Of a stretch of 64,000 nt of DNA, positions 32,490-42,562 are shown piece after piece. The translations under genes were made by a program, and so were the position numbers. The DNA is from Megalonaias nervosa. Taxonomy: Eukaryota > Mollusca > Bivalvia > Unionida > Unionidae. How positions within the stretch are numbered: position 1 is the first letter of the stretch; each line of letters begins with the position of its first letter. The stretch is from positions 39,331 to 103,330 of the forward strand of contig JAECUM010096241.1 of NCBI GenBank assembly GCA_016617855.1, in the 5' to 3' direction. The notes beneath the pieces are model-generated. The model saw only the letters and a list, made by a program, of their open reading frames with translations. It did no database searches and was not told the DNA's origin.

Positions 32490-33026
32490 ATGGATCAACC
32501 TCAGTCTCGCATCGACGTTCAACGTTACAGATACAATCAAGTATATGAACGTCTGTCTAAACTAAAGGATTTTATTAATTATTATAACATAAAAATAAAA
32601 AAATACAAAAGGCGTATAGTTGTCATCGATGTAGTTGTTTACTCAGTTTCTGCTGTTATTGCTGGAACAGGATTATTATTATCAACATTGACGATGACAG
32701 CACCTGTTGTTATAACCATCATTGTTTCAGCATCAACGACTATTGCTGGTGTTCTCGGTATTATAGCTAAAAAGATAGATACCTGTACAAATGTTAAATT
32801 GCACGATTATATGATTAAATTACATACAGTAACAGAGGCATGTTCTAAACTATCCTTGTATATTTCTTCATGCGTTAGTGATGGTGAAATATCCGATACT
32901 GAATTTGCGATGATGATGAAAACCTATGATGATGCGCTTAAGGTGACCGCTAATGATTTTGACGAATTAAATAATAACGATAATAATAATGACAGACAGG
33001 GAATTACTTCAGCAGATCGTCACTAA
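32490..33026 (+). CDS. 2TM protein (element 2)
   Basis: 178 aa, intact. Helical N-terminus (IDVQRYRYNQVYERLSK), two adjacent hydrophobic segments (about residues 50-95), then IIAKKIDTCTNVKLHDYM and a tail SDGEISDTEFAMMMKTYDD that resembles an EF-hand-like or short acidic loop. Element 3 has the same protein with NDGMISDQEFAEM. It is conserved next to the fiber and penton genes; it may be a membrane-embedded virion or assembly protein, but no function is known to me. Confidence 0.6.
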   Translation: MDQPQSRIDVQRYRYNQVYERLSKLKDFINYYNIKIKKYKRRIVVIDVVVYSVSAVIAGTGLLLSTLTMTAPVVITIIVSASTTIAGVLGIIAKKIDTCTNVKLHDYMIKLHTVTEACSKLSLYISSCVSDGEISDTEFAMMMKTYDDALKVTANDFDELNNNDNNNDRQGITSADRH

Positions 33027-34467
33027 TACAACTCCGTCAAAAACTACAATGGTTTAATTAAGTTCTACTAATCCTGAATTTAGCATTAACTTTCCAACCG
33101 CAATTCCTGCAAAAGAAATAGCATTAGCACAGTTACGGGTTTATCATAGCTGGCCTAATATTAGATCAAAACCATTTGGTGGACTACAGCCAGATAATTC
33201 ATTAGTATTCGCAAATAAGAATAAACCTGATGGAACTCCTGATTGGCAAGTAGTTAGTATTCCAACTGGCAGTTGTCAGATAGATCAGATCAACGATGAA
33301 TTCCAACGCAGAATTAAATCCATTACAGAAAAAGAATCCAAAATAGCGATTACTGCTTACGAACCAACATTATCAGCGGCGATTGAAATAAATTCCCCTG
33401 ATTATCTCGTAGACATTTATCAGAGTTCGATTAGATCAGTATTAGGATGGCCTGATATTCCACCGGTTTATAATGGAATTTCAGAACCAACCAAAAATGA
33501 ATTTCTCACAACGGAAAAAATATTTATAAACCTTCCAGAATATCGAAAAAAACAACCATGGTCTTATATATTATTTGAATTTGATCCAAACGACGACAGA
33601 TATTACTTTACTGATTTTGACGGTCGAAGGACTCCCAAGATGAATAGATCAGCATTTAATGCTATCATCGTAGACGCCAGGACGCAGACTACTAGAGATA
33701 TTGTTGATGAAAAATTTTTTAAAAGATTTTTAGATACTCTTAAAACCGAATACGATAAAACACTTAATGATTTAAGAAATTTATTTATTTTATTATCTCA
33801 ACGTTATAACGATGATGTAAAAAATCAGATAATCGTGTCAATAAAACATTTAAATAGGATCCTATTTGATTTATACATCGCCAATCGAAGTATTATAAAC
33901 TTTGTGATTAAACTCGATGGAAATCCTTACACATCTCCAGAACTTAAGCAATTATTTCTTAATCATTACAAAATAACAGAAAAAGACTTACAAACATTTA
34001 TAATTCCCGGATTTAACTCTGAAGAGCTAAAGAAATCATTAACTGATCTTATTGAAGAATATTATCCGGGAGTAATTGATTCATGGAGAAAAACCCCACC
34101 ACTGGTTATTCTTAAACATAACAACGATCCATACGGTGGAGGTCGTCATATATCGCCAGGCGTTGTTAATATAACATCAACGATCGCAGTCAATCTAGTA
34201 TGTGATGTAATTGATGGCAGTTATCAAGTAGACCTTGAGAAATCTAACCACCGCAGTGGCACTGCGGAGCAAGGTTATGTGTTATATGCATTTAGTCCTC
34301 AAGCTCCGCCTGGGTGGTTAATTGTATCTGAACCAATTAACCTCGTTTATCTACGTTTACATAATCCATTATTGTCGAGAATAAATTTCAAACTTACTGA
34401 CCAGTCTGGACACATTTTGGATCTACGAGGAGAGAATCTTAATATTAATCTGTATATACACTCGTAG
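32989..34467 (+). pseudogene. Penton-like protein with large internal insertion
   Basis: About 492 codons, overlapping the 2TM gene by 38 bp (ATG at 32989), with one in-frame TAA near 33055. The ends match the 247-aa penton of element 1: N-terminal FSINFPTAIPAKE, C-terminal YAFSPQAPPGWL and FKLTDQSGHILDLRGE. Between them lies a ~170-residue mostly helical insert (33640-34130) absent from element 1 and present in element 3. The insert could be an extra vertex domain. Confidence 0.65.
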
Positions 34468-35135
34468 AGTTGTCGTATTTACGCACCAACACTGTTTGTT
34501 TAGCGAATAAATTCTTTTGCAATTCAGAAAATATTATAGATCTGAGAAAATTTGCTTGTTTTATGTTATTTTTGCTTGTTTTATGTTATTTAGTCAGATT
34601 TCTTGCTCCGTGAGGGTCTAAATCATCACAACATTTGTAACACCTGGCAGGTCTCTATATACATTTCTCTCAAAACGCAGATAAAAATTATTTTTTTCAC
34701 TGTAATGAAGCGCGATAACTCTGCTCTGTCTCTCTGTCAAACGATTATCTCCCTTGTAATACATGTTATCTGTAATCGAGGTATTTCAGTCCCCGTACGG
34801 ACACGATATATATCGTTTTTCGTTAATTATTTAGTGATCTATCTTCTCTTTGTAAGAATCGCTGTTAGTGAAGCAGCAATTTGTAACAGAGAGGGATATT
34901 AATGCATCTTTTGACTCTAATAACCTTAAATTCACGTCAGTTTTATATACCAAGTAACGTAGAGTTATTTTTAGTTCTAACGTACTTTGACCTTAACGAA
35001 CGTTAACTCCATACGTGCGATTATTTTATTAATTTTGAAAAACTGAAGTAAATTCACGTTACATTAGTGATACAAATCCTGTGAGACAGCGCAAATATTT
35101 TATATACTTAAATTTAACTGTGTTATTGATAAGAG

Positions 35136-35170
35136 AGCGATGGCCGAAGTGGTAAGACGGTTGGACGTAG
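35136..35170 (+). repeat. tRNA-Ser-like 5' half
   Basis: GAGCGATGGCCGAAGTGGTA followed by AGACGGTTGGAC matches the acceptor/D-arm of tRNA-Ser genes with A-box. No anticodon arm or B-box follows, so it is a fragment or a retroposed tRNA head. Confidence 0.5.
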
Positions 35171-35238
35171 ATCGAAGTTTTGCAGACTCTCGCGTGTGCC
35201 GTCTGTATGTAGAGATAAGTTTATATGTAACTAAAGTG

Positions 35239-35530
35239 CCCAGTAATTTTCCACTGAGGTCAAATGGACAGTTAATCAGTGCCAGTAATTTTCCACTGAG
35301 GTCAAATGGACAGTCAACCAGTACCCAGTGATTTTCCACTGAGGTCAGATGGATAGTTAATCAGTGCCAGAAATTTTCCATTGAGGTCAAATGGACAGTT
35401 AATCAGTGTCCAGTAATTTTCCATTGAGGTCAAATGGACAGTTAATCAGTGTCCAGTAATTTTCCATTGAGGTCAAATGGACGGTTAATCATTACCCAGT
35501 AATTTTCCATTGAGGTCAGATGGATAGTGC
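35239..35530 (+). repeat. 43-bp tandem repeat, about 7 copies
   Basis: Unit CCAGTAATTTTCCACTGAGG followed by TCAAATGGACAGTTAATCAGTG. Copies drift at a few sites (CCATTGAGG in the last four). It lies in the element's non-coding centre. Confidence 0.9.
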
Positions 35531-35656
35531 CGTCCAAAATCATAAACCATCTGTATATATTTCATAACCATATATCACACAAAAACAGCCCCCTGACAAA
35601 AAAAAAGTCATGGGTGGCTAATATTTTTTTATTTTAAATATATAAATATATATATA

Positions 35657-36094
35657 ATGAACCATGAAAACATCAATGATATTATCTGTGCTATTAAAAA
35701 ACTAAAACATAACGGAATAAAAATATCTGATAATCTCGACCCTCATAAAATTATGTGCGATTTTGAATCACTGCAACAGAGAAAATTTGATAATAAATAT
35801 ACACTACCTTCAAACTACAGATTTATAAAATTAATATATCAATCTATGCTTGAATCACTAGCTATGGTAAACGATGATCAGGTAAAGCTATTTGCACCTC
35901 TTGCACAGTCAATAGAAAAGGTTAAATCCGAACTATCTCACGAGTACGAAAGAAAAAAGATCCTGGATAATCGTATAATGCAATTAAGAAAGATTATGCT
36001 ATCTGATTCTGTCAATAATGACGCTGAGAGCAGCGACGGTGAAGGTGGACCCTTGACTGTAATTATGGCTAAACAAAAGTCCTGGCAAAACTGA
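35657..36094 (+). CDS. Hypothetical helical protein (element 2)
   Basis: 145 aa from MNHENINDIICAIKKL, its ATG preceded by TATATATATA. Polar, helix-rich, with a coiled-coil-like middle (SELSHEYERKKILDNRIMQL) and an acidic C-terminus (NNDAESSDGEGG). No recognised family. It begins the replication half of the element. Confidence 0.45.
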   Translation: MNHENINDIICAIKKLKHNGIKISDNLDPHKIMCDFESLQQRKFDNKYTLPSNYRFIKLIYQSMLESLAMVNDDQVKLFAPLAQSIEKVKSELSHEYERKKILDNRIMQLRKIMLSDSVNNDAESSDGEGGPLTVIMAKQKSWQN

Positions 36095-36156
36095 CAGTCG
36101 AACTATATAGAGTAATTCTGTTTTTGTTTTGAAGAGTTATTTGACGTATTTAAATA

Positions 36157-36633
36157 TTACCCGCTGATTATATATTTTCGAAAATGCAGATTTGTACATT
36201 TTACAGCTGCAAATTGTACCGATCGTGGACGTATATCAAAATATCTGGCAGCTGCGTTTATTGATGGGAAAGTTATTTCTTGGTCTGTTTCTATATTTAT
36301 GGATATAACAGACCTCGGGATCTTGGGATATTTACCAGTATTTCCACGTGCAGTATTCTCTCTCTGTGTAATAGCCTGCAGGTTAGATAACCGATTATTC
36401 TTGGGATTTCCATCAATGTGATCAACTACAAATCCGTCTTTAATCAATCCAAAATAACACTCAAAAATGAACCTATGAAATAAATATCTATTTCCCCCAG
36501 CACTGAATCTAAAATAACCAGTATTATTAAGACTACCGACTGGTTTTTTTAATCGACAGTTTCTGATAGTGCCATCACGAGACGCTTCATAATTGGTGAT
36601 GATTGGATGCTTCACAAATTCATTTTGCTCCAT
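36157..36633 (-). CDS. HNH homing-endonuclease-like gene (element 2)
   Basis: 158-aa intact frame. NUMOD4-like ITNYEASRDGTIRN...KPVGSLNNTGYF, HNH core HRFIFECYFGLI ... VVDHIDGNPKNNRLSNLQ..ITQREN, and a C-terminal NUMOD1-like DNA-binding segment (INAAARYFDI). It is freestanding, opposed to its plus-strand neighbours, and in the same place (beside the polymerase) as the element 1 gene at 6412. Probably a selfish nuclease; it may also act in element mobility. Its ATG follows AGTATATAA. Confidence 0.8.
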   Translation of the reverse strand: MEQNEFVKHPIITNYEASRDGTIRNCRLKKPVGSLNNTGYFRFSAGGNRYLFHRFIFECYFGLIKDGFVVDHIDGNPKNNRLSNLQAITQRENTARGNTGKYPKIPRSVISINIETDQEITFPSINAAARYFDIRPRSVQFAAVKCTNLHFRKYIISG

Positions 36634-36662
36634 TTATATACTAATACTATTTGTCTAAATTA

Positions 36663-36950
36663 TTATTTTGAAAATCTAGCGAGATAATCTTCTTCAGTTT
36701 TTATAGGAGATTTACCATTTTTTTTGTCATAATAACGTTTTAATTCTCTATATTTTTTACCGCCGCATTTTACACATAACTGAGTTTTTCCTCTGACTCC
36801 AACACCACACTGAATACACGGTTTTGGTCCAAGACTTCCATATCTAACACATTGCATATGGTAGCTACAGAATTCATTCACGCATGCTCTGTTACAAGGA
36901 GAAGTATGTCCAATTTTAAGCCAGTGGCAGTAATTCTTTGTTTCAATCAT
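36663..36950 (-). CDS. Cys-rich zinc-binding protein
   Basis: 95 aa starting MIETKNYCHWLKIGH, ATG after TATATATA. Cysteine/His spacing (CNRACVNEFCSYHMQC, CIQCGVG, CVKCGG) suggests two zinc knuckles, and a basic KKYRELKRYYDKK tail follows. The frame is intact. Function is unknown; DNA- or RNA-binding is plausible. It diverges from the polymerase gene, with 44 bp between their start codons. Confidence 0.55.
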   Translation of the reverse strand: MIETKNYCHWLKIGHTSPCNRACVNEFCSYHMQCVRYGSLGPKPCIQCGVGVRGKTQLCVKCGGKKYRELKRYYDKKNGKSPIKTEEDYLARFSK

Positions 36951-36994
36951 TATATATACACTAAAAATTCAATTTAAATATTTGTTTTAATTAT

Positions 36995-39900
36995 ATGGAG
37001 GAATTATCCATGATTGAACCTTCCCCTGCTAGATTTGACCTTGACAGACTACCAGAATATAAATTTAGTATTTCGATGCAGGATCTAGCTTTAACGAATG
37101 AAGATATAACAGAACGTATCCGTGATGCCAAGAAGGAATTTCGTGACGATAGTGCTGCTCATGTATGGTCAACGTTCAGAGTTGGAAATGTTTTCAATAT
37201 GATGAATGACGAACGAGGAAAAGTAATTATTAACCACCTTGATAATCAAAAATATTTTATTTTAATAAAATTTATTGTAAACACAGATGATGATATCTGG
37301 ATTATTCGTGATAAGCGTGATCCAGTACGTGTGCAGTCGGGAAGCAATATTGTTCTCTTAAATAACAGATCCAAGCCCGGAATACTTACTGGTATTGATA
37401 AGCCATATTATGAGCGAGGGTATCCTGTGACCGCAGTTGTATATGCAATATATCCGCTGAATGATAAACCTGATGTTAAGAATCTTAAACCGATGAAACT
37501 GTCGAGAATAAACTGTGTAGCTGAACGAGTTACAGAACATTTTACAAATGCGATACGTGGTAATGGCCTGACAGATTTAAGACGTAAAAAAATAAACACA
37601 TGGGCAGAAACAGTTAAAGATACCGGAGCGTCTATCAAAGATGTCGCTGAGCTAGAAAAGAAATTAAGATTTCCAATAACAGTGAAGACGTTAACCGGAG
37701 AGATTTTATATAAACCAAAATACATAAAAAATGGAGCTCCGATAGACATAGTCGATCATAATTCGCATGCGTGGACCTCAGCAGTAACAATATTTCCACG
37801 AGATAGAACGGTTAAATTTTATGATGGTCATATACTTGATTTTATCAAAAATATCAGTAAAAGTGACCCTGTATCTGTGTGGTTATTTCAAAGTTCAGAA
37901 TACGAACATTACGATCAGTTTGTACGGCCTAATGGTAATATTTACCGTACAGAATCTCTTCATGAAGAAATGGAACATCTTGCGCTGAAATATGCTTCAG
38001 ACGATGTCAAAGTTGGACAATTATTAAATAATTGTTTTACCGTTTCATCAGTAGCTGCCCATTTCGCTCAGGAGAAAAATTCATGGAAACCGACACGATC
38101 GGAATTTCTTGAAGATGTCCAGAACACTTGTATGGAATATGGACACGGTGGATTATGGAATACCAAATACAACTATAGTGACGTTATCTCTGTTGATATG
38201 GCAGCGTGTTATCCTGGAAGTTTTCTTGGATATGGGGAATGTTCTAGATACTTTAAGAGATTTGGACATATCCATCACACGAGATGACCAAGGTTTCGAT
38301 AAACGGATCCCTACCAGATTTTGATTTAACAGGATTTGCGTGTGTAGAATCATTCGAGTTTGCACAAAATCTTCATCCTATCAACTATATTTGGTTTGGA
38401 AGACATTTTTCAGAGAAGTACTGGGTACCGATAGTGCTGTTGAGGTATATGCTTGATGCTGGAATTTTAATATCGTTAAGAGTAACTGAAGCGATTATAT
38501 CATATCGTCCGCAGAAGCAAGTTTGGTTACCAGAGCCTGTTGATGATGCCAGGAAAGAATTCCTTGATCTTGACGAAGATGACTGTAAATGCAGGGACGA
38601 TGAAAAACTTGTAAAAGATCTTGGTAGAAAGATAATCGGCAAGTTCACTCAAGGTAGTTCATACGATTATAAACGACACTGTACAAGATTGATTATGGAC
38701 GATGCTGAGTTAGATTTTATAATCGCTGATACAACGGAAAAAGGTACATTTGTAAACCGATGTAGTGCCTATTTATCAGATGAAACCAAACTAGGTACGA
38801 TTGTGAGTTATATTGATGGCGATTCACCGCAGTTCACTCATTTAAGATCTTCGATGTTGGCTTATGTTTCAATAAATCTATTGTCGATGATAAACAGATT
38901 TCCTAATGATGCTGTTAGAGTTGCTACGGATTCATTTTATATACATAAAAAGTATAAGAATTTATTAAAACCGCTGCTTGGTAATGGTGAATGGGGAACA
39001 TGGAGAATAAAACAAGAGAATATACTTAGCTATTCTGAATCTGCAGACGTTGAAATTATGGAGAAATATTACAAAAATAATAATCAAGCATCAAAGTCAT
39101 CTGCACCATCTGTATACGACCCTGTAGCTAGACATAAGACTGTTTATCTTAACGGATGCGGTGGTTCAGGCAAAACAACTCGTGCGATTAACTTATTTAT
39201 GAATAATAGTTCAGATATAATTGTTTTGACACCTACACATAAATTAGCCAGGAAATAAAAGAGCGAGGAGTAAAATCATGTACATACCATAGTTTCTTTA
39301 GATGGTGCGGAGACACATGGACTCCTGAGAGAATGGGTGAAAAATATATACCTAAGTATATTATATGGGACGAGATATGCACGGTGTCGTTAGAAGTATT
39401 AAAAGTATTTCTTGAGTGGTTGTTATTAAAGAATACTGCTGTGATAATGTGTGGTGATCATGGTCAACCACCACCTTTTATTGGACAATCTCCACATGAA
39501 TGGCTGAAGAATAACGTAGATTATTATGAAGAAATAAATGATGACCGTAGAGCCATTGATGAACCGCTGAAGGAGTTTAAAAGATTAATCAGACTGCAGC
39601 CAGATAAAATACAATGTGAAATAATGCGAGGAGTAATTCCAGAAACTACGATGAGTGATTTTTTGATTTTATGGAGACCCGCTGATTTGATAGTCGCAAG
39701 TAGAAAGATAGTTCGTGATGAACTACAGGAAAATTATTTCTGTTACATAAAGAAAAGTTTTCAGATCTACCTGTACCTTTGTGTTATCGCCCAGCAGATA
39801 CTCGACGACAGAATATCGAAGTGGAAATTCCTGGTGTATCGGTGGAACCAAAGGTACAGAATCTCGTCTTGAATGATATTGTTTTGGTTGCTATTGATGT

Positions 39901-40467
39901 TGTTGAATGCGCATTGAATATGGATAAATCTCCATGGACGTTAGGATATGCTATAACGATCCACTCATCTCAAGGATTAACTATTTCTGATAAAAATATC
40001 TGGATTGTAGATGATCGGATTGAATGGTCGAATTTAGTCTATCTTGCAGTTTCTCGAGTCAGAAGAATATCTCAACTACATAGGGTTATTATAGATTACG
40101 TGATAACTGAGGAAATCACTAATGACACTGCTGCAATAAAGAAAAATTAGCGGGTTATAAGCAATGTGACAAAAAAAATAAGCGTGACTTTGATATTGAT
40201 GCTGAATTTATTATAACGCTAAAACAACGACAGAATAATGATTGTGCAAGCTGTAACTGTAAGATGCTATGGCAGTATTCGAATAATAATCCAAGACAAT
40301 TTACCGTAGATAGAATTAATAGCGATCTAGGTCACACACGTGATAATGTGATGCTGACCTGTCTTGAATGCAATCGACGTAGAGGTTCTGGTTATGTAAT
40401 TGTATGTGGTGGTAATTGTGTACCCGCAGGAATTACTTGTAATTGTTCGCGTACAAATCCACGCTGA
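36995..40467 (+). pseudogene. DNA polymerase - SF1 helicase - HNH nuclease fusion
   Basis: Four consecutive frames read as one protein, separated by frameshifts near 38282, 39251, 39740 and 40140. Polymerase part: motif A-like ISVDMAACYPGSFLG, motif B-like RKIIGKFTQG, motif C-like VRVATDSFYIHK. I see no clear exonuclease motifs. Helicase part (39150-40130): Walker A GCGGSGKTTRAI, Walker B YIIWDE, GDHGQPPPF, TIHSSQGLT and AVSRVRRISQ, typical of SF1 (RecD/PIF1-like). HNH part (40240-40403): CASCNCKM, FTVDRINSDLGHTRDNVMLT and CLECNRRRG. The 3' end overlaps the opposing integrase gene by ~75 bp. The whole would combine copying, unwinding and cutting. Confidence 0.75.
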
Positions 40468-41368
40468 GGGGCTGTAGAATCTAATCTGTAGATTGCAGGT
40501 CTTCCAGTGGATCTAACTATGTCAGAAATTGTATGTGTAGTAACGCTCCAGATAGGATCGGTTGCTCTTTTTTTACCACCCTCAAGTTCCCCAGGCTCAT
40601 ATAAATATCTTACAGTTACATTACCTAATACCGGTCGAGGTTGTTGTTTATCGCTACGGGTTATATATTTTTTTGTAATCGCATTAGAAGGTTTCATGGA
40701 AGTTGCACGAGTAATTTCATTATTTAGCGTAGATATCACACCTGGTAATCTTGCAACCCATTCACGAGATCGCTCACCGGATTTAAAGTTAGTAGATATT
40801 TCCTTTGCGTATTGGTATCCAAATAACCGCTCAGCAAGTGTTCTATTAAATCGTTCAACGATTGCCTGATCACGATGAATTTCAGTATGTCCTCGTCTGA
40901 TTTTAACGTTATGTTGCTTCATCAATGATGATACTGTACCAAGAAATTCTTTACCAGGATCAACCTGTAATAATTGTGGCCATCGCAAAGGTCCTCGCTG
41001 ATAAATTCGCTCGAACGCAGATGCAACTTCAGATGCTGTCTTTGTTGATAATGGTTCCGCTTCTTTATATCTACTGCAACGTCAACGACAGTCAATGCGT
41101 ATTTGTACGTGCGTGATTTTCGTCCACGTGTTTTAATAGTATCGTGCGGTAAAAATAAAATATCTGCTTGATGAACTTCATTAGGGACGCTGACATCAAA
41201 ATGTGCGTATTGAATTTTTTTAGGTGGTGGTAGATAAATCTGCCATATTGCCTGTCGTGCTAACCACGCTGCAGCGACATTACGTGAGACTTTTGCTGCT
41301 TCGGAAAGTTTAGTAATAGCTGCTTTGCCTCTCCAATATCCTCTCGAGGAATAATAAACAGATTCCAT
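40392..41368 (-). pseudogene. Retroviral-type DDE integrase (element 2)
   Basis: Starts MESVYYSSRGYWRGKAA after TAATATA. The first Asp is in HQADILFLP. A 1-base frameshift near 41077 follows. The later frame has LQVDPGKEFLG (second Asp) and AIVERFNRTLAERLFG (Glu), so all three catalytic acids are kept. C-terminal part with VRYLYEPGELEGGKKRATDPIWSV and PQRGFVREQLQVIP is typical of the Maverick integrase lineage that was first noticed in nematode transposon-derived proteins. It lacks the PLA2 and chromodomain of element 1. Confidence 0.85.
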
Positions 41369-41384
41369 TATATTAGTTATATAA

Positions 41385-41884
41385 TTAATTACCAGCCCCT
41401 AGCATTATTTTACTTTTCATAGCAGTTTTTACTAGAAAACTAGCGAGTTTTTCTCTGAGAGATTTATTAGGTATAGAATTTAACGCATGAATCAATTTCA
41501 CATCTGCGAGATATCGTTGTTGTAAATCCTTACTTTTATACGCAACATCATGAACATGACACGCTTGATCAATCTTATTTACTGGATGCTCTCCTGTTCT
41601 TGGTTGATCTTGATCATCAAGTCGGATATCAAGTCGGGTTCCAGGACCACAATAATTATATCCAGGAAGATGTTTCTCACCAGGGTATTTAGCCCATGGG
41701 GTTCCTGGTAATTTCCCTAATGAAGCGGCTATATCTCCACCATCTTTGATGAAATAAATTTATATTTTTTTGTACCACATTTTACACATTTACCTGTAAT
41801 TGCACGTCTTTTATTTTTTGTTGTTATTGTCATTAATCCAGTGGTATCGGTAGGTGCTCTGCATCGAACACAATATAGACTCAT
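41385..41884 (-). pseudogene. Zinc ribbon - PLA2 protein
   Basis: Starts MSLYCVRCRAPTDTTG with CxxC pairs (CVRC, CVKC). A frameshift near 41745 separates it from a parvovirus-type PLA2 domain with YNYCGPGTRLD (calcium loop) and ACHVHDVAY (catalytic His/Asp), then a helical end. In element 3 the ribbon and the PLA2 lie in one frame, so this was one gene. Likely a membrane-penetration factor carried in the virion, by analogy with parvovirus VP1. Confidence 0.75.
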
Positions 41885-41896
41885 GTTATTTATTAT

Positions 41897-42556
41897 ATGG
41901 ATATAATTGATTTTTCAGCGACACGAAAACAAGAACCAGTAAAGCACCATCCAGCATTACCAAATTCTATTAGAATGATTATAATAGGTCCATCTGGATC
42001 TGGTAAAACGCAATTGCTGCTTAATCTAATAATGCGATGGCTCAAGTGGGATAGGTTATATTTGGTAGCACCATCTGTAGATGATCAGTGGTGTTATGGG
42101 GTACTTAAAGATTTTAATGAAAATGCAAAGATACTGGATAATGATGTTATTGATTTTATTACCGATATCGATGAGGCACCATCCGTAGATGATCTAGATG
42201 GACTTATTAATAATTTAGTAGTGTACGATGATGTTATGCTGGATAAACAATCGAATCCAGCTAGAATATTTTCTCGAGGTAGACATAAAAATACTGATGT
42301 GATTTATGTTACACAACGATACACGCAGATACCTAAGGTAATTAGAGATAACTGTAATATTTTAGCTGTATTTAATGGAGTAGATAATTATACCCTGCAA
42401 AATATTTATTATACTTGGTGTTCAGGGGACATGGACATGATTAAATTTAAAAACTTATTTTCAAAATCACAAGCTGTTCCGTTCGGATTTATAACGATAA
42501 ATCTACATGACCCAAGATCAAGATATCGTGTAGGTCTGGATAAAATCTTTGGTTAA
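41897..42556 (+). CDS. Packaging ATPase (element 2)
   Basis: 219-aa intact frame from MDIIDFSATRKQ. Walker A GPSGSGKTQLLLN, Walker B LVVYDDVM, then RGRHKNTDVIYVTQRY, which is the sensor-like Gln region of A32/HerA-type ATPases. Ends 6 bp before the right TIR. Start codons of this gene and the zinc-ribbon gene are head to head only 12 bp apart. Confidence 0.85.
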   Translation: MDIIDFSATRKQEPVKHHPALPNSIRMIIIGPSGSGKTQLLLNLIMRWLKWDRLYLVAPSVDDQWCYGVLKDFNENAKILDNDVIDFITDIDEAPSVDDLDGLINNLVVYDDVMLDKQSNPARIFSRGRHKNTDVIYVTQRYTQIPKVIRDNCNILAVFNGVDNYTLQNIYYTWCSGDMDMIKFKNLFSKSQAVPFGFITINLHDPRSRYRVGLDKIFG

Positions 42557-42562
42557 TTTTAT

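Larger units (their letters stand above)
34468..35656 (+). other. Non-coding central region of element 2
   Basis: No supported gene. It contains a short direct duplication at about 34550-34590 (TTGCTTGTTTTATGTTATTT twice), a tRNA-Ser-like half (35136-35170) and a 43-bp tandem repeat (35239-35530), then an AT-rich stretch before the 35657 gene. This could include regulatory or replication signals; I cannot show it. Confidence 0.5.

Noticed and set aside
35239..35530. CRISPR-like array
   Set aside because: The units are contiguous with no spacers, and the sequence is eukaryotic; it is a tandem repeat.
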